Assembly: GCA_023433515.1 (NCBI GenBank)
Contig: JAEZCN010000223.1
Coordinates: 1 to 16,177, forward strand
DNA length: 16,177 nt
DNA from: Pseudomonadota bacterium
Lineage (GTDB): Bacteria > Pseudomonadota > Gammaproteobacteria > Steroidobacterales > Steroidobacteraceae
Reading direction: 5' to 3'
Shown here piece by piece: positions 7,133 to 13,986 of the stretch. The translations under genes were made by a program, and so were the position numbers. The notes beneath the pieces were generated by a model that was not told where the DNA came from, did not search any database, and saw only the letters and a list, made by a program, of their open reading frames with translations. Positions within the stretch are counted from its first letter, which is position 1; each line of letters starts with the position of its first letter.

Positions 7133-8473
7133 ATGAATTCACTCGCAATTGAACAGAACGCAGCGGGCTGGTCGCAGCTCTTCGCCGCTCACATCGAAGT
7201 GGTGAAGCAACGCGCCGCCGCGGCGCTGGCCGCCACGGGCTACGAATCGCTGCTCGTGCATGCCGGAACTCCCCCTCCGCTGTTCCTGGACGATCAGTAC
7301 CTGCCGTTTCGCGTCCAGGGCCCTTTCAAGGCATGGGCGCCGCTCATCGACGCGCCGGATTCATTCGTGTGCTTCACCCCCGGCCATGAGCCGCGGCTGC
7401 TGATCCATCAACCGGCTGACTACTGGCACAAGTCGCCCGCGCTGCCGCGGGGGTACTGGACGGATGCCTTCGACATCGTGAGCTGTCCCGATCGCGCGGC
7501 ATCGCGCGCGGCGTTGCCCAAGGATTTGTCCAGAACGGCGTTCATCGGCGCGCCGTTCGAGGAGCTCATGTGCTGGGGTCCCGCCAGCATCAATCCCGAG
7601 CACCTGATCGCGCAGCTCGACTTTGGCCGCGCGGCGAAGACGCCTTACGAGATCGCGTGCTTGCGCGAAGCCAACGTACTGGGAGCGCGCGGCCACGTCG
7701 CGGCGGAGAAAGCCTTTCGCGCGGGCGCCAGCGAGTTCGAGATCGCGCTCGCCTTCATGGCGGCGTGCGGACTTCGAGAGTTCGAGTTGCCGTACAACCC
7801 GATCGTCGCGCTCAACGAAAACGGCGCGGTTCTGCATTACCAGGTCCAGCAACGTACGCGTCAGCCGGAACTGCACTCGCTGCTCATCGACGCGGGCGCC
7901 GAGTTCGGCGGGTACGCGAGCGACATCACGCGTACACACTCGTTCGCGGACGCCGAGTTCGCGGAGATCATCCGGCGCTTCGACGCGTTGCAGCTCGCGT
8001 TGTGCGCGCAGGTGCGCGTGGGTCTCGACTGGCGCGACTTTCACGACGCGTCGTATCGCGCAATCGGCGAGTTCCTGCGCGAGATCGGCGTCATCAACGT
8101 GAGCGCGGACGTGGCGGCCGAGAGTGAATTGACGAGCGTGTTCTATCCACACGGCATCGGGCACCTGCTGGGCCTGCAGGTACACGACGTCGGTGGACTG
8201 CAGCGCGAGCCCGGCGGCGGCGTCATCGAGCGGCCGTACAATCATCCATTCCTGCGGCTCACGCGCAGGCTCGAGGACGGCTTCGTGGTGACCGTCGAGC
8301 CCGGGTTCTATTTCATCGACCAGCTGCTGGAAGGCGCGCGCGCCAGACCACTCGGTCGAATGATCGATTGGAAGCGCGTCGCGCAGTTGAAGCCGTTCGG
8401 CGGCGTACGCATCGAGGACGATGTCGTCGCGCGGCCGAACGGCCACGAAAACCTCACCCGCCCCGCGTTCTGA
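7133..8473 (+). CDS. pepQ: Xaa-Pro dipeptidase (PepQ)
   Basis: 446 residues, close to the 443 of E. coli PepQ, with alignable sequence throughout (FLDD..LPF.V...FKAW near 51-68, PYEIACLREA near 171, NEN.AVLHYQ near 228). The protein is a cytoplasmic M24 metallopeptidase that splits dipeptides with C-terminal proline; the family can also hydrolyse organophosphate esters. All five dinuclear metal ligands are visible: Asp253 (LIDAG), Asp264 (ASDITRTH), His344 (HGIGH), Glu389 (TVEPGFYF) and Glu428 (GVRIEDD). The N-terminal domain (about 1-160) has the pita-bread accessory fold of the family. ATG 7133 is supported by alignment to the PepQ N-terminus although it lacks a ribosome site; the mRNA may be leaderless. 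It stands alone and converges on the TonB receptor gene. Confidence 0.95.
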   Translation: MNSLAIEQNAAGWSQLFAAHIEVVKQRAAAALAATGYESLLVHAGTPPPLFLDDQYLPFRVQGPFKAWAPLIDAPDSFVCFTPGHEPRLLIHQPADYWHKSPALPRGYWTDAFDIVSCPDRAASRAALPKDLSRTAFIGAPFEELMCWGPASINPEHLIAQLDFGRAAKTPYEIACLREANVLGARGHVAAEKAFRAGASEFEIALAFMAACGLREFELPYNPIVALNENGAVLHYQVQQRTRQPELHSLLIDAGAEFGGYASDITRTHSFADAEFAEIIRRFDALQLALCAQVRVGLDWRDFHDASYRAIGEFLREIGVINVSADVAAESELTSVFYPHGIGHLLGLQVHDVGGLQREPGGGVIERPYNHPFLRLTRRLEDGFVVTVEPGFYFIDQLLEGARARPLGRMIDWKRVAQLKPFGGVRIEDDVVARPNGHENLTRPAF

Positions 8474-8479
8474 AATCGA

Positions 8480-8512
8480 GAAATCGGGGACTGATTTCCG
8501 TCCCCCGATTTC
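8480..8512. terminator. Bidirectional hairpin between pepQ and the TonB receptor gene, REP-like
   Basis: GAAATCGGGGAC (8480-8491) pairs with GTCCCCCGATTTC (8500-8512), 12 pairs with one bulged C and loop TGATTTCC. It fills the 40-bp gap between the two converging stops, ending 1 bp from the receptor stop, so it should end both transcripts. No long T-tract follows on either strand. The GGGGACTGATTT core resembles the elements at 4198, 13556 and 13968. Confidence 0.6.
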
Positions 8513-8513
8513 T

Positions 8514-10910
8514 TCAGAACCTCACGCCGAGCGTCACGCCGTACAGCGCGGTGCCTTCGTTCGGCTGGCAGGCGTTCGTCCAGGTGAAGCCGTCGAGATC
8601 GCCGAGCACGTAGCAGGTCTTCTCGGAGGTCAGGTTCTCGGCCCACGCGGTCAGCGAGTAGCGGCCCTCCTGACCGAACAGGTACGCCACCGAGGCATCG
8701 ACGAACAGCGTCTCGTCGACGAAGGTGTTCGGGCGCTCGTTCATCGTGCCCCATTGCTCGGCCTGGTAACGCGCCCCGGCATTGATCGTGAGCCGCTGGT
8801 CCCCGCCCATCACGAAGCTCTTCGAAAGGTTGGCGTTGAAGCTCCACTCCGGCGCCTGTGACAGCGGCGCGCCTTCGACGGCCGCGTCGGGACCGAGCGT
8901 GCCGACATCTGTGACCTCGGTGTCGAGGTGCGCCGCCGCGAGGCGAATGCGCCAGTCCGCGCCCGGCGCGAACTGCATCTCGAGTTCCTGGCCGACGAGG
9001 CGCGATTTCGGCAGGTTGAGGAACGCGGGCCCGATGCCGGGCACCGTCGCGAAGGTCTGCAGATCCTTCCAGTCGTAATAGAACACGCTGGCGTTCAACA
9101 GCATGCGCCGGTCGAGCAGTTCGCTCTTGAGTCCCACTTCGTATGCAACCAGTTCCTCGGGCTTCACCGGGATGTCACCGGTGCCGAGCAGCACGGCCTG
9201 CGCGCGGGTGTCGAACGAGCCGGCCTTGAAGCCGGTCGAGTAGCTCGCATACGCCATCACGTTCTCTGCGAAGTGGTAGTCGAATCCGATCTTGCCCGCC
9301 GTCTTGCTGAAGTCCTGCGCGACCTGCTTCCACGGCCCCGAGCACGGCACGACGCCGGGCGCGCACTGCACCGGGAAGCTGTTCTCGCGAGCGAGCACGA
9401 AGTCCCGGCTGTACAGGAAATCCATCGGCAGCCGCGTGCCCGTCGCGAGGCCCGTGTCGGTGTCGAACATCGCCACGACCGTCGTGTCGCCGGTCTTCTT
9501 GTCGTCCGTGTAGCGCAGGCCGACGTTCATGTTGAAGCGCTCGGTCAACCCGATGTCGACCTGCGCGTACGCCGAATACACGTCGCCGCGCTGATCGAGG
9601 ATTGCCGTCGGCACCACCGAGAGTGTCGGCGGGCCGACGGCGTTGTTGCGGGCGGTGGTCGCGAAGTGATCATTCTCGTGCGAATAGAACACACCGCCTA
9701 TCCACTTGACCTTGCCGTCACCGTTCGAGCTCAGCCGCAGCTCCTGGGAGAAGCTCTGGTACGAGCCTTCCTGCAGCGCCTGGAACTGGATGTACGGCAA
9801 ACCACCGGACTCGTCGGCGAGATGCTGATGGACCTCGTCGTAGCCCGTGAGACTCACGAGGCTCACGGGACCGAAGTCGTGTTCGAGACGCAGCAGGCCG
9901 CCTTCGAGCTTCACCGACGCGGTGTTGTTGGCCGCATCGTAGGCGTCGCGCCATCCCGGCAGCGATGGATTGAACAGCGTCCCGGCCTTGTCGCGCGCGA
10001 AGCAGTCGGTGACGCCATCGAACTGGTCCTGGCCGGAGTCATTGATGTCGTTGCACGTCGTCGTGCCGTTCGCGAGGAAACGGCCGGTCGCCTTGCGCGG
10101 CACGCGGCTGCCGTCGCTGTTGCCGTAGTGGAAGGACAACAATGCACTTGTGTCCTCCGATGGCACCCACGCGAAACCGAGGCGCGCGGACTGGCGCTCC
10201 GTGCTGCCGATGCGCGTCCCCGCGAGGACGTCGCGAAACACTCCCTTGCGGTTCTGGACCTGCGCCGCCGCGCGCACCGCGAACTGATCTCCGATCGCGA
10301 AGCCGAACGCGCCCTCGCCGTCGAGCTTGTCGAAGTTGCCGACGTTCACCTGCGCGTAGCCGTTCGTGCCGTCTTCGGGATCGGGCCTGCGCGTGATGAA
10401 GTTCACCGCCCCGCCCGTGGTGTTGCGCCCGAACAGCGTGTTCTGCGGGCCGCGCAGCACTTCCACGCGTTCCATGTCGAACAGGCCGAGCTGGCTCGTG
10501 AAGGGCGTGACCTGCGAGATCTCGTCGAAGTACATGCCCACGGCCTGTTGCGCCGTGAGATGGAAGTTGTTGGTACCGACACCGCGGATCGCGAACCCCG
10601 AATTCACGGCCGAGGCCGTCTTGAGGCTCAGGTTCGGCAGTAGTTTGAGCAGGTCGTCGGAACCGGTGATGCGCTGCGCGAGCAGCGCATCGCGCGAGAC
10701 CGCGTCGATCGCGATCGGCACGTCCTGCACGTTCTGTTCGCGCTTCTGCGCGGTGACCACGACCTCTTCGAGCGCGGTGATGGCCTCGCCCTGCTCGGCG
10801 AACGCGGGTGCGGCCGGTACCAGCACACCCAGTGTCAGTGCGCCAACGGCCGGCGCGGCCAGGCCGAGCGGCGATCTCCCCTTGCTGACCTCGTTCCTTC
10901 GAATTTTCAT
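8514..10910 (-). CDS. TonB-dependent outer-membrane receptor
   Basis: 798 residues, typical for the family. A signal peptide runs to about residue 38 (VPAAPAFA), then a TonB box (EEVVVTAQKRE, 48-58). The plug domain follows (VQDVPIAIDAVSRD, IRGVGTNNFH, MERVEVLRGPQNTLFGRNTTGGAVNFITRRP), then a 22-strand barrel ending in YGVTLGVRF with the terminal Phe needed for membrane insertion. It takes up a substrate across the outer membrane using TonB-ExbBD energy. No SusD-type partner is nearby, so this is not a SusCD pair. This subclass, common in sphingomonads and Steroidobacter, often goes with hydrophobic or aromatic compounds, but the substrate is not visible. The start at ATG 10910 has a GGGGGGAC ribosome site. 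It sits 18 bp after the sulfatase gene, in one operon, and presumably imports the sulfated substrate or its product. Confidence 0.93.
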   Translation of the reverse strand: MKIRRNEVSKGRSPLGLAAPAVGALTLGVLVPAAPAFAEQGEAITALEEVVVTAQKREQNVQDVPIAIDAVSRDALLAQRITGSDDLLKLLPNLSLKTASAVNSGFAIRGVGTNNFHLTAQQAVGMYFDEISQVTPFTSQLGLFDMERVEVLRGPQNTLFGRNTTGGAVNFITRRPDPEDGTNGYAQVNVGNFDKLDGEGAFGFAIGDQFAVRAAAQVQNRKGVFRDVLAGTRIGSTERQSARLGFAWVPSEDTSALLSFHYGNSDGSRVPRKATGRFLANGTTTCNDINDSGQDQFDGVTDCFARDKAGTLFNPSLPGWRDAYDAANNTASVKLEGGLLRLEHDFGPVSLVSLTGYDEVHQHLADESGGLPYIQFQALQEGSYQSFSQELRLSSNGDGKVKWIGGVFYSHENDHFATTARNNAVGPPTLSVVPTAILDQRGDVYSAYAQVDIGLTERFNMNVGLRYTDDKKTGDTTVVAMFDTDTGLATGTRLPMDFLYSRDFVLARENSFPVQCAPGVVPCSGPWKQVAQDFSKTAGKIGFDYHFAENVMAYASYSTGFKAGSFDTRAQAVLLGTGDIPVKPEELVAYEVGLKSELLDRRMLLNASVFYYDWKDLQTFATVPGIGPAFLNLPKSRLVGQELEMQFAPGADWRIRLAAAHLDTEVTDVGTLGPDAAVEGAPLSQAPEWSFNANLSKSFVMGGDQRLTINAGARYQAEQWGTMNERPNTFVDETLFVDASVAYLFGQEGRYSLTAWAENLTSEKTCYVLGDLDGFTWTNACQPNEGTALYGVTLGVRF

Positions 10911-10928
10911 GTGTCCCCCCTTGAAGTC

Positions 10929-12350
10929 TCAGTAACGGTCCGCGGTGCCCGTGCGCACGTCGTAGCTGCGTGCGTCGGCGGCATACGCCGGCATCTGCGC
11001 GTTCCAGGTCTCGTACATGCGCTTGAGGCGCTCGAATTCCCGTGGGTGCGTGTCGCGCAGCTCGACCCGCTCGCGCGGATCGGCCACGACGTCGAAGAGA
11101 TGTTCGCGCCCGCCGAGGCGCAGGTATTTCCAGTCGCCGACGCGCACGGCCGCCTGGTCGTTGGCCTTGTAGCGCCAGTAGAGCGCGCGCTCGCGGAGCG
11201 GCGCTTCGCCGGCCAGTACCGGCAACAGGTTCGCTCCGTCGCTCGGGTAGTTGGAGTCCGGGGCGGCGCCGGCGGCCGCGAGCAGCGTGGGCAGCCAGTC
11301 GTGCGTAACCGCGAGTTGCTCGCAGCGCGATCCCGCCGGGATGCGCCCCGGCCAGCTTGCGAGCACCGGCACGCGGATCCCGCCCTCGAGAAGCTCGCCC
11401 TTCATGCCGGTGAACGGCCACATGTCCGAGAAGCGTTCGCCGCCGTTGTCGCTCGTGAAGATCACGAGGGTGTCGCGCGCGAGACCGAGCTTTCCGATCG
11501 CATCGAGCACACGGCCCACGTTGCGATCGAGACTCTCGAGCATTTCGCGGTATTTCCCGAGCGATCCGCCGTCGCGATGCACAGCTTCGCTGATCGCGGC
11601 GGATTGCCCGGCGTCGTTCGGCCCTTCCCAGGGCCAGTGCACCGCGTTGAAGTGCAGGCTCACGAACAGCGGCGTCGCCGCTCGCGCGCCCGCCACCAGT
11701 TCCTCGATCGCCTTGTCGGCGAGCAGGTCCGTGAGATAACCGTGATCGGTGAGGATGCGCTCCCCGTCGATGACGGGACTCGGGTCATCCTTGCCGTGCC
11801 CGAAGTAGAACGAGTAGCCACCGTACATGCCGAAGAAGCGGTCGTAGCCGCTCTTGAGCGGACCGAAGTCTGGTGGCTTGCCCAGGTGCCACTTGCCGAA
11901 CAGCGAGGTGCGATAACCCGCCTGGCGCAGCAGCGAGGGAAGCGTCGGAATGTCCGTGGGCAGGCCGATCCTGCCTTCGCGCTCGGTGCCGAGCGGCTCG
12001 TCCTGCCCGACGCGCAGGCGCCCGGGATATCGGCCGGTCATGAGCGCGACGCGCGTGGGGGAGCACACGGGAGAGCTCGAGTAGGCCTGCGAGAGCTGCG
12101 TGCCCTGCCGCGCGATGGAATCGATGCGCGGCGTGGAGAAATTGCGGCCGTAACAACTCAAGTCCGCGATCCCGAGATCGTCGGCAAGCAGGAAGACGAT
12201 GTTCGGCTGCTTCGCGCGCGCCGCATTCGCACGCGCGCGCTGCCCGGCCAACCCCAGGCCGAGCCCGCCGGCCAGCGATCCGGCGAGCAATTGCCGCCGC
12301 GTCAGCGCACGGCGCCCGGCCGCCGGATTCGATCGTCCCCTGAGTTGCAT
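10929..12350 (-). CDS. Tat-exported type I (formylglycine) sulfatase
   Basis: 473 residues from ATG 12350, chosen for its GGGAG ribosome site and because it gives a twin-arginine signal peptide (TRRQLLAGSLAGGLGLGLAG). The sulfatase signature is CSPTRVALMTGRYPGR, with Cys96 as the residue converted to formylglycine. Other active-site elements are Asp57-Asp58 (LLADDLG), FGKWHLG (Lys153, His155), His238 (FNAVHWPW) and FTSDNGGE (Asp301, Asn302 as calcium ligands). The enzyme removes sulfate esters in the periplasm, and a formylglycine-generating enzyme is needed from elsewhere in the genome. The substrate may be an aryl, steroid or carbohydrate sulfate; sequence alone does not decide. It is the first gene of an operon with the TonB receptor, divergent from a TetR regulator. 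The reading frame continues upstream to 12446 without a better start. Confidence 0.93.
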   Translation of the reverse strand: MQLRGRSNPAAGRRALTRRQLLAGSLAGGLGLGLAGQRARANAARAKQPNIVFLLADDLGIADLSCYGRNFSTPRIDSIARQGTQLSQAYSSSPVCSPTRVALMTGRYPGRLRVGQDEPLGTEREGRIGLPTDIPTLPSLLRQAGYRTSLFGKWHLGKPPDFGPLKSGYDRFFGMYGGYSFYFGHGKDDPSPVIDGERILTDHGYLTDLLADKAIEELVAGARAATPLFVSLHFNAVHWPWEGPNDAGQSAAISEAVHRDGGSLGKYREMLESLDRNVGRVLDAIGKLGLARDTLVIFTSDNGGERFSDMWPFTGMKGELLEGGIRVPVLASWPGRIPAGSRCEQLAVTHDWLPTLLAAAGAAPDSNYPSDGANLLPVLAGEAPLRERALYWRYKANDQAAVRVGDWKYLRLGGREHLFDVVADPRERVELRDTHPREFERLKRMYETWNAQMPAYAADARSYDVRTGTADRY

Positions 12351-12410
12351 CGGTACTCCCTGCCGTAGACTTGCACCTGCTCTCGCGGGCGCCGGACCGT
12401 TCGCAGTTTT

Positions 12411-12449
12411 TATGAATTCGTATTCACAAAAAATATGAACATGCATTCA
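12411..12449. promoter_or_regulatory. Two matching palindromes, candidate TetR operators
   Basis: The gap between the divergent sulfatase and tetR genes holds TATGAATTCGTATTCA (12411-12426) and TATGAACATGCATTCA (12434-12449). Both fit TATGAAYNYGYATTCA and contain the same imperfect dyad TGAA-N6-TTCA. Their centres are 23 bp apart, about two helical turns. The second ends 4 bp before the tetR start codon. They could bind two dimers and repress both divergent genes. AT-rich DNA between them (CAAAAAA) may carry the promoter. Confidence 0.5.
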
Positions 12450-12453
12450 GGTT

Positions 12454-13083
12454 ATGAGTCAAGAAATTCCTGAGAAGCCGGTGCGCGGCAGTCATCCGGT
12501 GAAGCAATCGCGGGCGCGCGAGACCCGCGACCGTCTGCTCGCGGCCGGCTTCAAGTTGTTGCGCCGCAAGCAATTCGACGAGCTCTCGGTCGCGGACATC
12601 GCCCGCGCCGCGGGTGTCTCGGTGGGTTCGTTCTACGTGCGGTTCGTGGACAAGGATCAGTATTTCCTGGCCATCGCGGAGAGTTTCCGGGCGCAACGCC
12701 ACAGCGATCTGGAAGGTCTGTACGACGACGCGACGCGCGATTCGCTGGTCGAATGCGCGCTGGCGCGCGAGTTCGCCGTGGTGGTCGGGCACGCCAACTT
12801 CTGGCGAGCCGCCCTGCGCAAGAGCGTGGCGGAGCCGGATTTCTGGGAGGACTTCCGCGAGATGGGGCGGCAGTCGGTGAAGCGCTTCCTGGAGCGCTAC
12901 GCGGAATTACTGGGGCGTGCGCTCTCGGAAAAGGAAACCGAGCAGATCCGGTTCGCGTTCCAGGTGGTGCGCGGGACGTTGAACAACACACTGCTCAACA
13001 AGCCGGGACCCTTGCAGCTCGACGATCCGATGTTCAGACGGCAGATCGAGCGCGCGTTCCGGCTCGTGTCCGGTATCGACTGA
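12454..13083 (+). CDS. TetR/AcrR-family transcriptional regulator
   Basis: 209 residues. The N-terminal helix-turn-helix is clear: SRARETRDRLLAAGFKLLRR, then FDELSVADIARAAGVSVGSFYVRFVDKDQYFLAIAE (about residues 40-75, with GVSVGSFYVRF as turn and recognition helix). The remaining 130 residues form the helical ligand-binding and dimer domain, too variable to name a ligand. It is divergent from the sulfatase/TonB receptor operon with 103 bp between, so local regulation of that operon and of itself is likely. The TetR family mostly represses and releases on ligand binding. ATG 12454 has no strong ribosome site (only AGG 3 bp upstream), but no better start is seen; translation may be leaderless. 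It converges on mscL. Confidence 0.9.
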   Translation: MSQEIPEKPVRGSHPVKQSRARETRDRLLAAGFKLLRRKQFDELSVADIARAAGVSVGSFYVRFVDKDQYFLAIAESFRAQRHSDLEGLYDDATRDSLVECALAREFAVVVGHANFWRAALRKSVAEPDFWEDFREMGRQSVKRFLERYAELLGRALSEKETEQIRFAFQVVRGTLNNTLLNKPGPLQLDDPMFRRQIERAFRLVSGID

Positions 13084-13094
13084 TCGGCGACGCG

Positions 13095-13125
13095 GGCGCG
13101 AGGCGCTGCGCAAGCACCTCGCGCC
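13095..13125. terminator. Bidirectional hairpin between tetR and mscL
   Basis: Perfect 9-bp arms GGCGCGAGG (13095-13103) and CCTCGCGCC (13117-13125) with a 13-nt loop, in the 55-bp gap between the converging tetR and mscL stops. Only a short TTT follows at 13133-13135 on the + strand. It likely serves as a shared terminator. Confidence 0.55.
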
Positions 13126-13138
13126 GGCGACGTTTGGC

Positions 13139-13534
13139 CTACTTCTTCGCGAGCAGGTCGCGGATTTCCTCGAGCAGCACTTCCTGGCGCGACGGCGGCG
13201 GCGGCGGCGCGGTCGGGTCCGGCGATTTCAGCTTGTTGATCCCGCGGATCAGCATGAACAGCACGAACGCAACGATGAGGAACTGGAAGACAACCTGCAG
13301 GAAGTTGCCGTATCTCCAAAGCACTTCCGTGGTTCCGTCCGGGCCGTAGCCAAGGCCTATCGAGAGGTCGGTGAAGTTCACGCCACCAATCAGCAAACCG
13401 ATCGGCGGCATGATGACGTCTTCGACGACCGAGGTGACGATCTTGCCGAACGCGGCACCGATGATCACACCGACGGCCATGTCGATCACGTTGCCTCTCA
13501 TCGCGAATTGTTTGAATTCTGTTGCGAGACCCAT
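13139..13534 (-). CDS. mscL: Large-conductance mechanosensitive channel MscL
   Basis: 131 residues (E. coli 136). The first helix FKQFAMRGNVIDMAVGVIIGAAFGKIVTSVVEDVIMPPIGLL includes the conserved amphipathic N-terminus and pore-lining TM1 (about 15-45). A periplasmic loop with GPDGTTEVLWRYG follows, then TM2 (FLQVVFQFLIVAFVLFMLIRGINKL, about 78-102) and the cytoplasmic helix (QEVLLEEIRDLLAKK) after a proline-rich TAPPPPPSR linker. The pentameric inner-membrane channel opens under membrane tension during osmotic downshock. ATG 13534 has a good GGAGGGGG ribosome site. It is monocistronic. Confidence 0.97.
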   Translation of the reverse strand: MGLATEFKQFAMRGNVIDMAVGVIIGAAFGKIVTSVVEDVIMPPIGLLIGGVNFTDLSIGLGYGPDGTTEVLWRYGNFLQVVFQFLIVAFVLFMLIRGINKLKSPDPTAPPPPPSRQEVLLEEIRDLLAKK

Positions 13535-13552
13535 CGCACCCCCTCCACGCCC

Positions 13553-13570
13553 TTCGGGACAGATTTATTT
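13553..13570 (+). repeat. Left copy of REP-like inverted terminal motif
   Basis: TTCGGGACAGATTTATTT. Its inverted near-copy lies at 13968-13986 (differing by one extra G and one A-to-G change). Together they bracket the RAYT-remnant ORF. It sits just upstream of mscL (start 13534), inside what may be the mscL promoter region. Confidence 0.6.
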
Positions 13571-13652
13571 ATGAACGATAACGCCAGTAACGCCGGCGGC
13601 CACTGAACAACCCTCCGGACTAAACTAGCTGCCCAATCAGACGGAGGCAAGG

Positions 13653-13973
13653 ATGCCCCGCATCGGCAGGATTCTGTATGTTGGAGAAAGCGTCGTCGAA
13701 TGGCTCGACGTGGATCCCGTCACGCCAACGTTCTCCGGCAACGCGCTACGTCGCATGCAGCGTTATCGGGAGTTCGTCGACGAGGGCGATGACGAACTCG
13801 AGCCGCGACACATCGGAAACTCGTTGCAGCGGGGGACAATGACGTCGTCAGAAGAATTCGCCCGGATGGCCACCGGGTCGGCGGACAAGGATCACCCGCG
13901 GCGAAATCATGGCCGACCGGTGAAGGCGGAAAAGAAAACGGGCGCCGAAGCGCCCGTTATCGTCGACAAATAA
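13653..13973 (+). pseudogene. Internally deleted REP-associated tyrosine transposase (RAYT) remnant
   Basis: 106 codons with an intact start (ATG 13653) and an upstream GGAGG site. Residues 1-10 (MPRIGRILYV) match the usual opening of RAYT proteins (MPR..RI). From about residue 16 it matches their C-terminal tail: WLDVDP (17-22), RMQRYREFV (34-42), LQRGTMTSSEEFARM (58-72), HGRPVKAEK (86-94). The whole middle is absent, including the HUH metal-binding motif and the catalytic Tyr, so it cannot catalyse transposition. The join near residues 10-16 looks like an internal deletion of a normal gene of about 200 or more residues. It is flanked by inverted copies of a GGGGACAG-type motif, as expected of RAYT loci. 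Its last 16 codons overlap the terminator of the - strand ribosomal operon, and its stop lies inside the right repeat. Expression as a short peptide is possible but not shown. Family assignment rests on remembered motifs. Confidence 0.65.
13930..13958 (-). terminator. Intrinsic terminator of the rpsD-rpoA-rplQ operon
   Basis: On the - strand AACGGGCGC, tetraloop TTCG and GCGCCCGTT (arms 13950-13958 and 13937-13945) form a perfect 9-bp stem, followed by TTTCTTTTCC (13936-13927 region). It lies 28 bp past the rplQ stop. It is a textbook terminator, yet it is embedded in the 3' part of the convergent RAYT-remnant ORF. Confidence 0.85.
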
Positions 13974-13986
13974 ACCTGTCCCCGAA
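13968..13986 (-). repeat. Right, inverted copy of REP-like terminal motif
   Basis: Read on the - strand it is TTCGGGGACAGGTTTATTT, 17 identical positions plus one inserted G relative to the copy at 13553-13570. It abuts the rplQ stop codon (13987), separating rplQ from its terminator. Confidence 0.6.

Noticed and set aside
8928..10643. 571-codon open frame on the + strand opposite the TonB receptor gene
   Set aside because: It is antisense to a canonical receptor, with no motif or ribosome site, and is a GC-driven open frame.
10911..12368. 485-codon open frame on the + strand opposite the sulfatase gene
   Set aside because: It lies antisense to a complete sulfatase and shows no domain.
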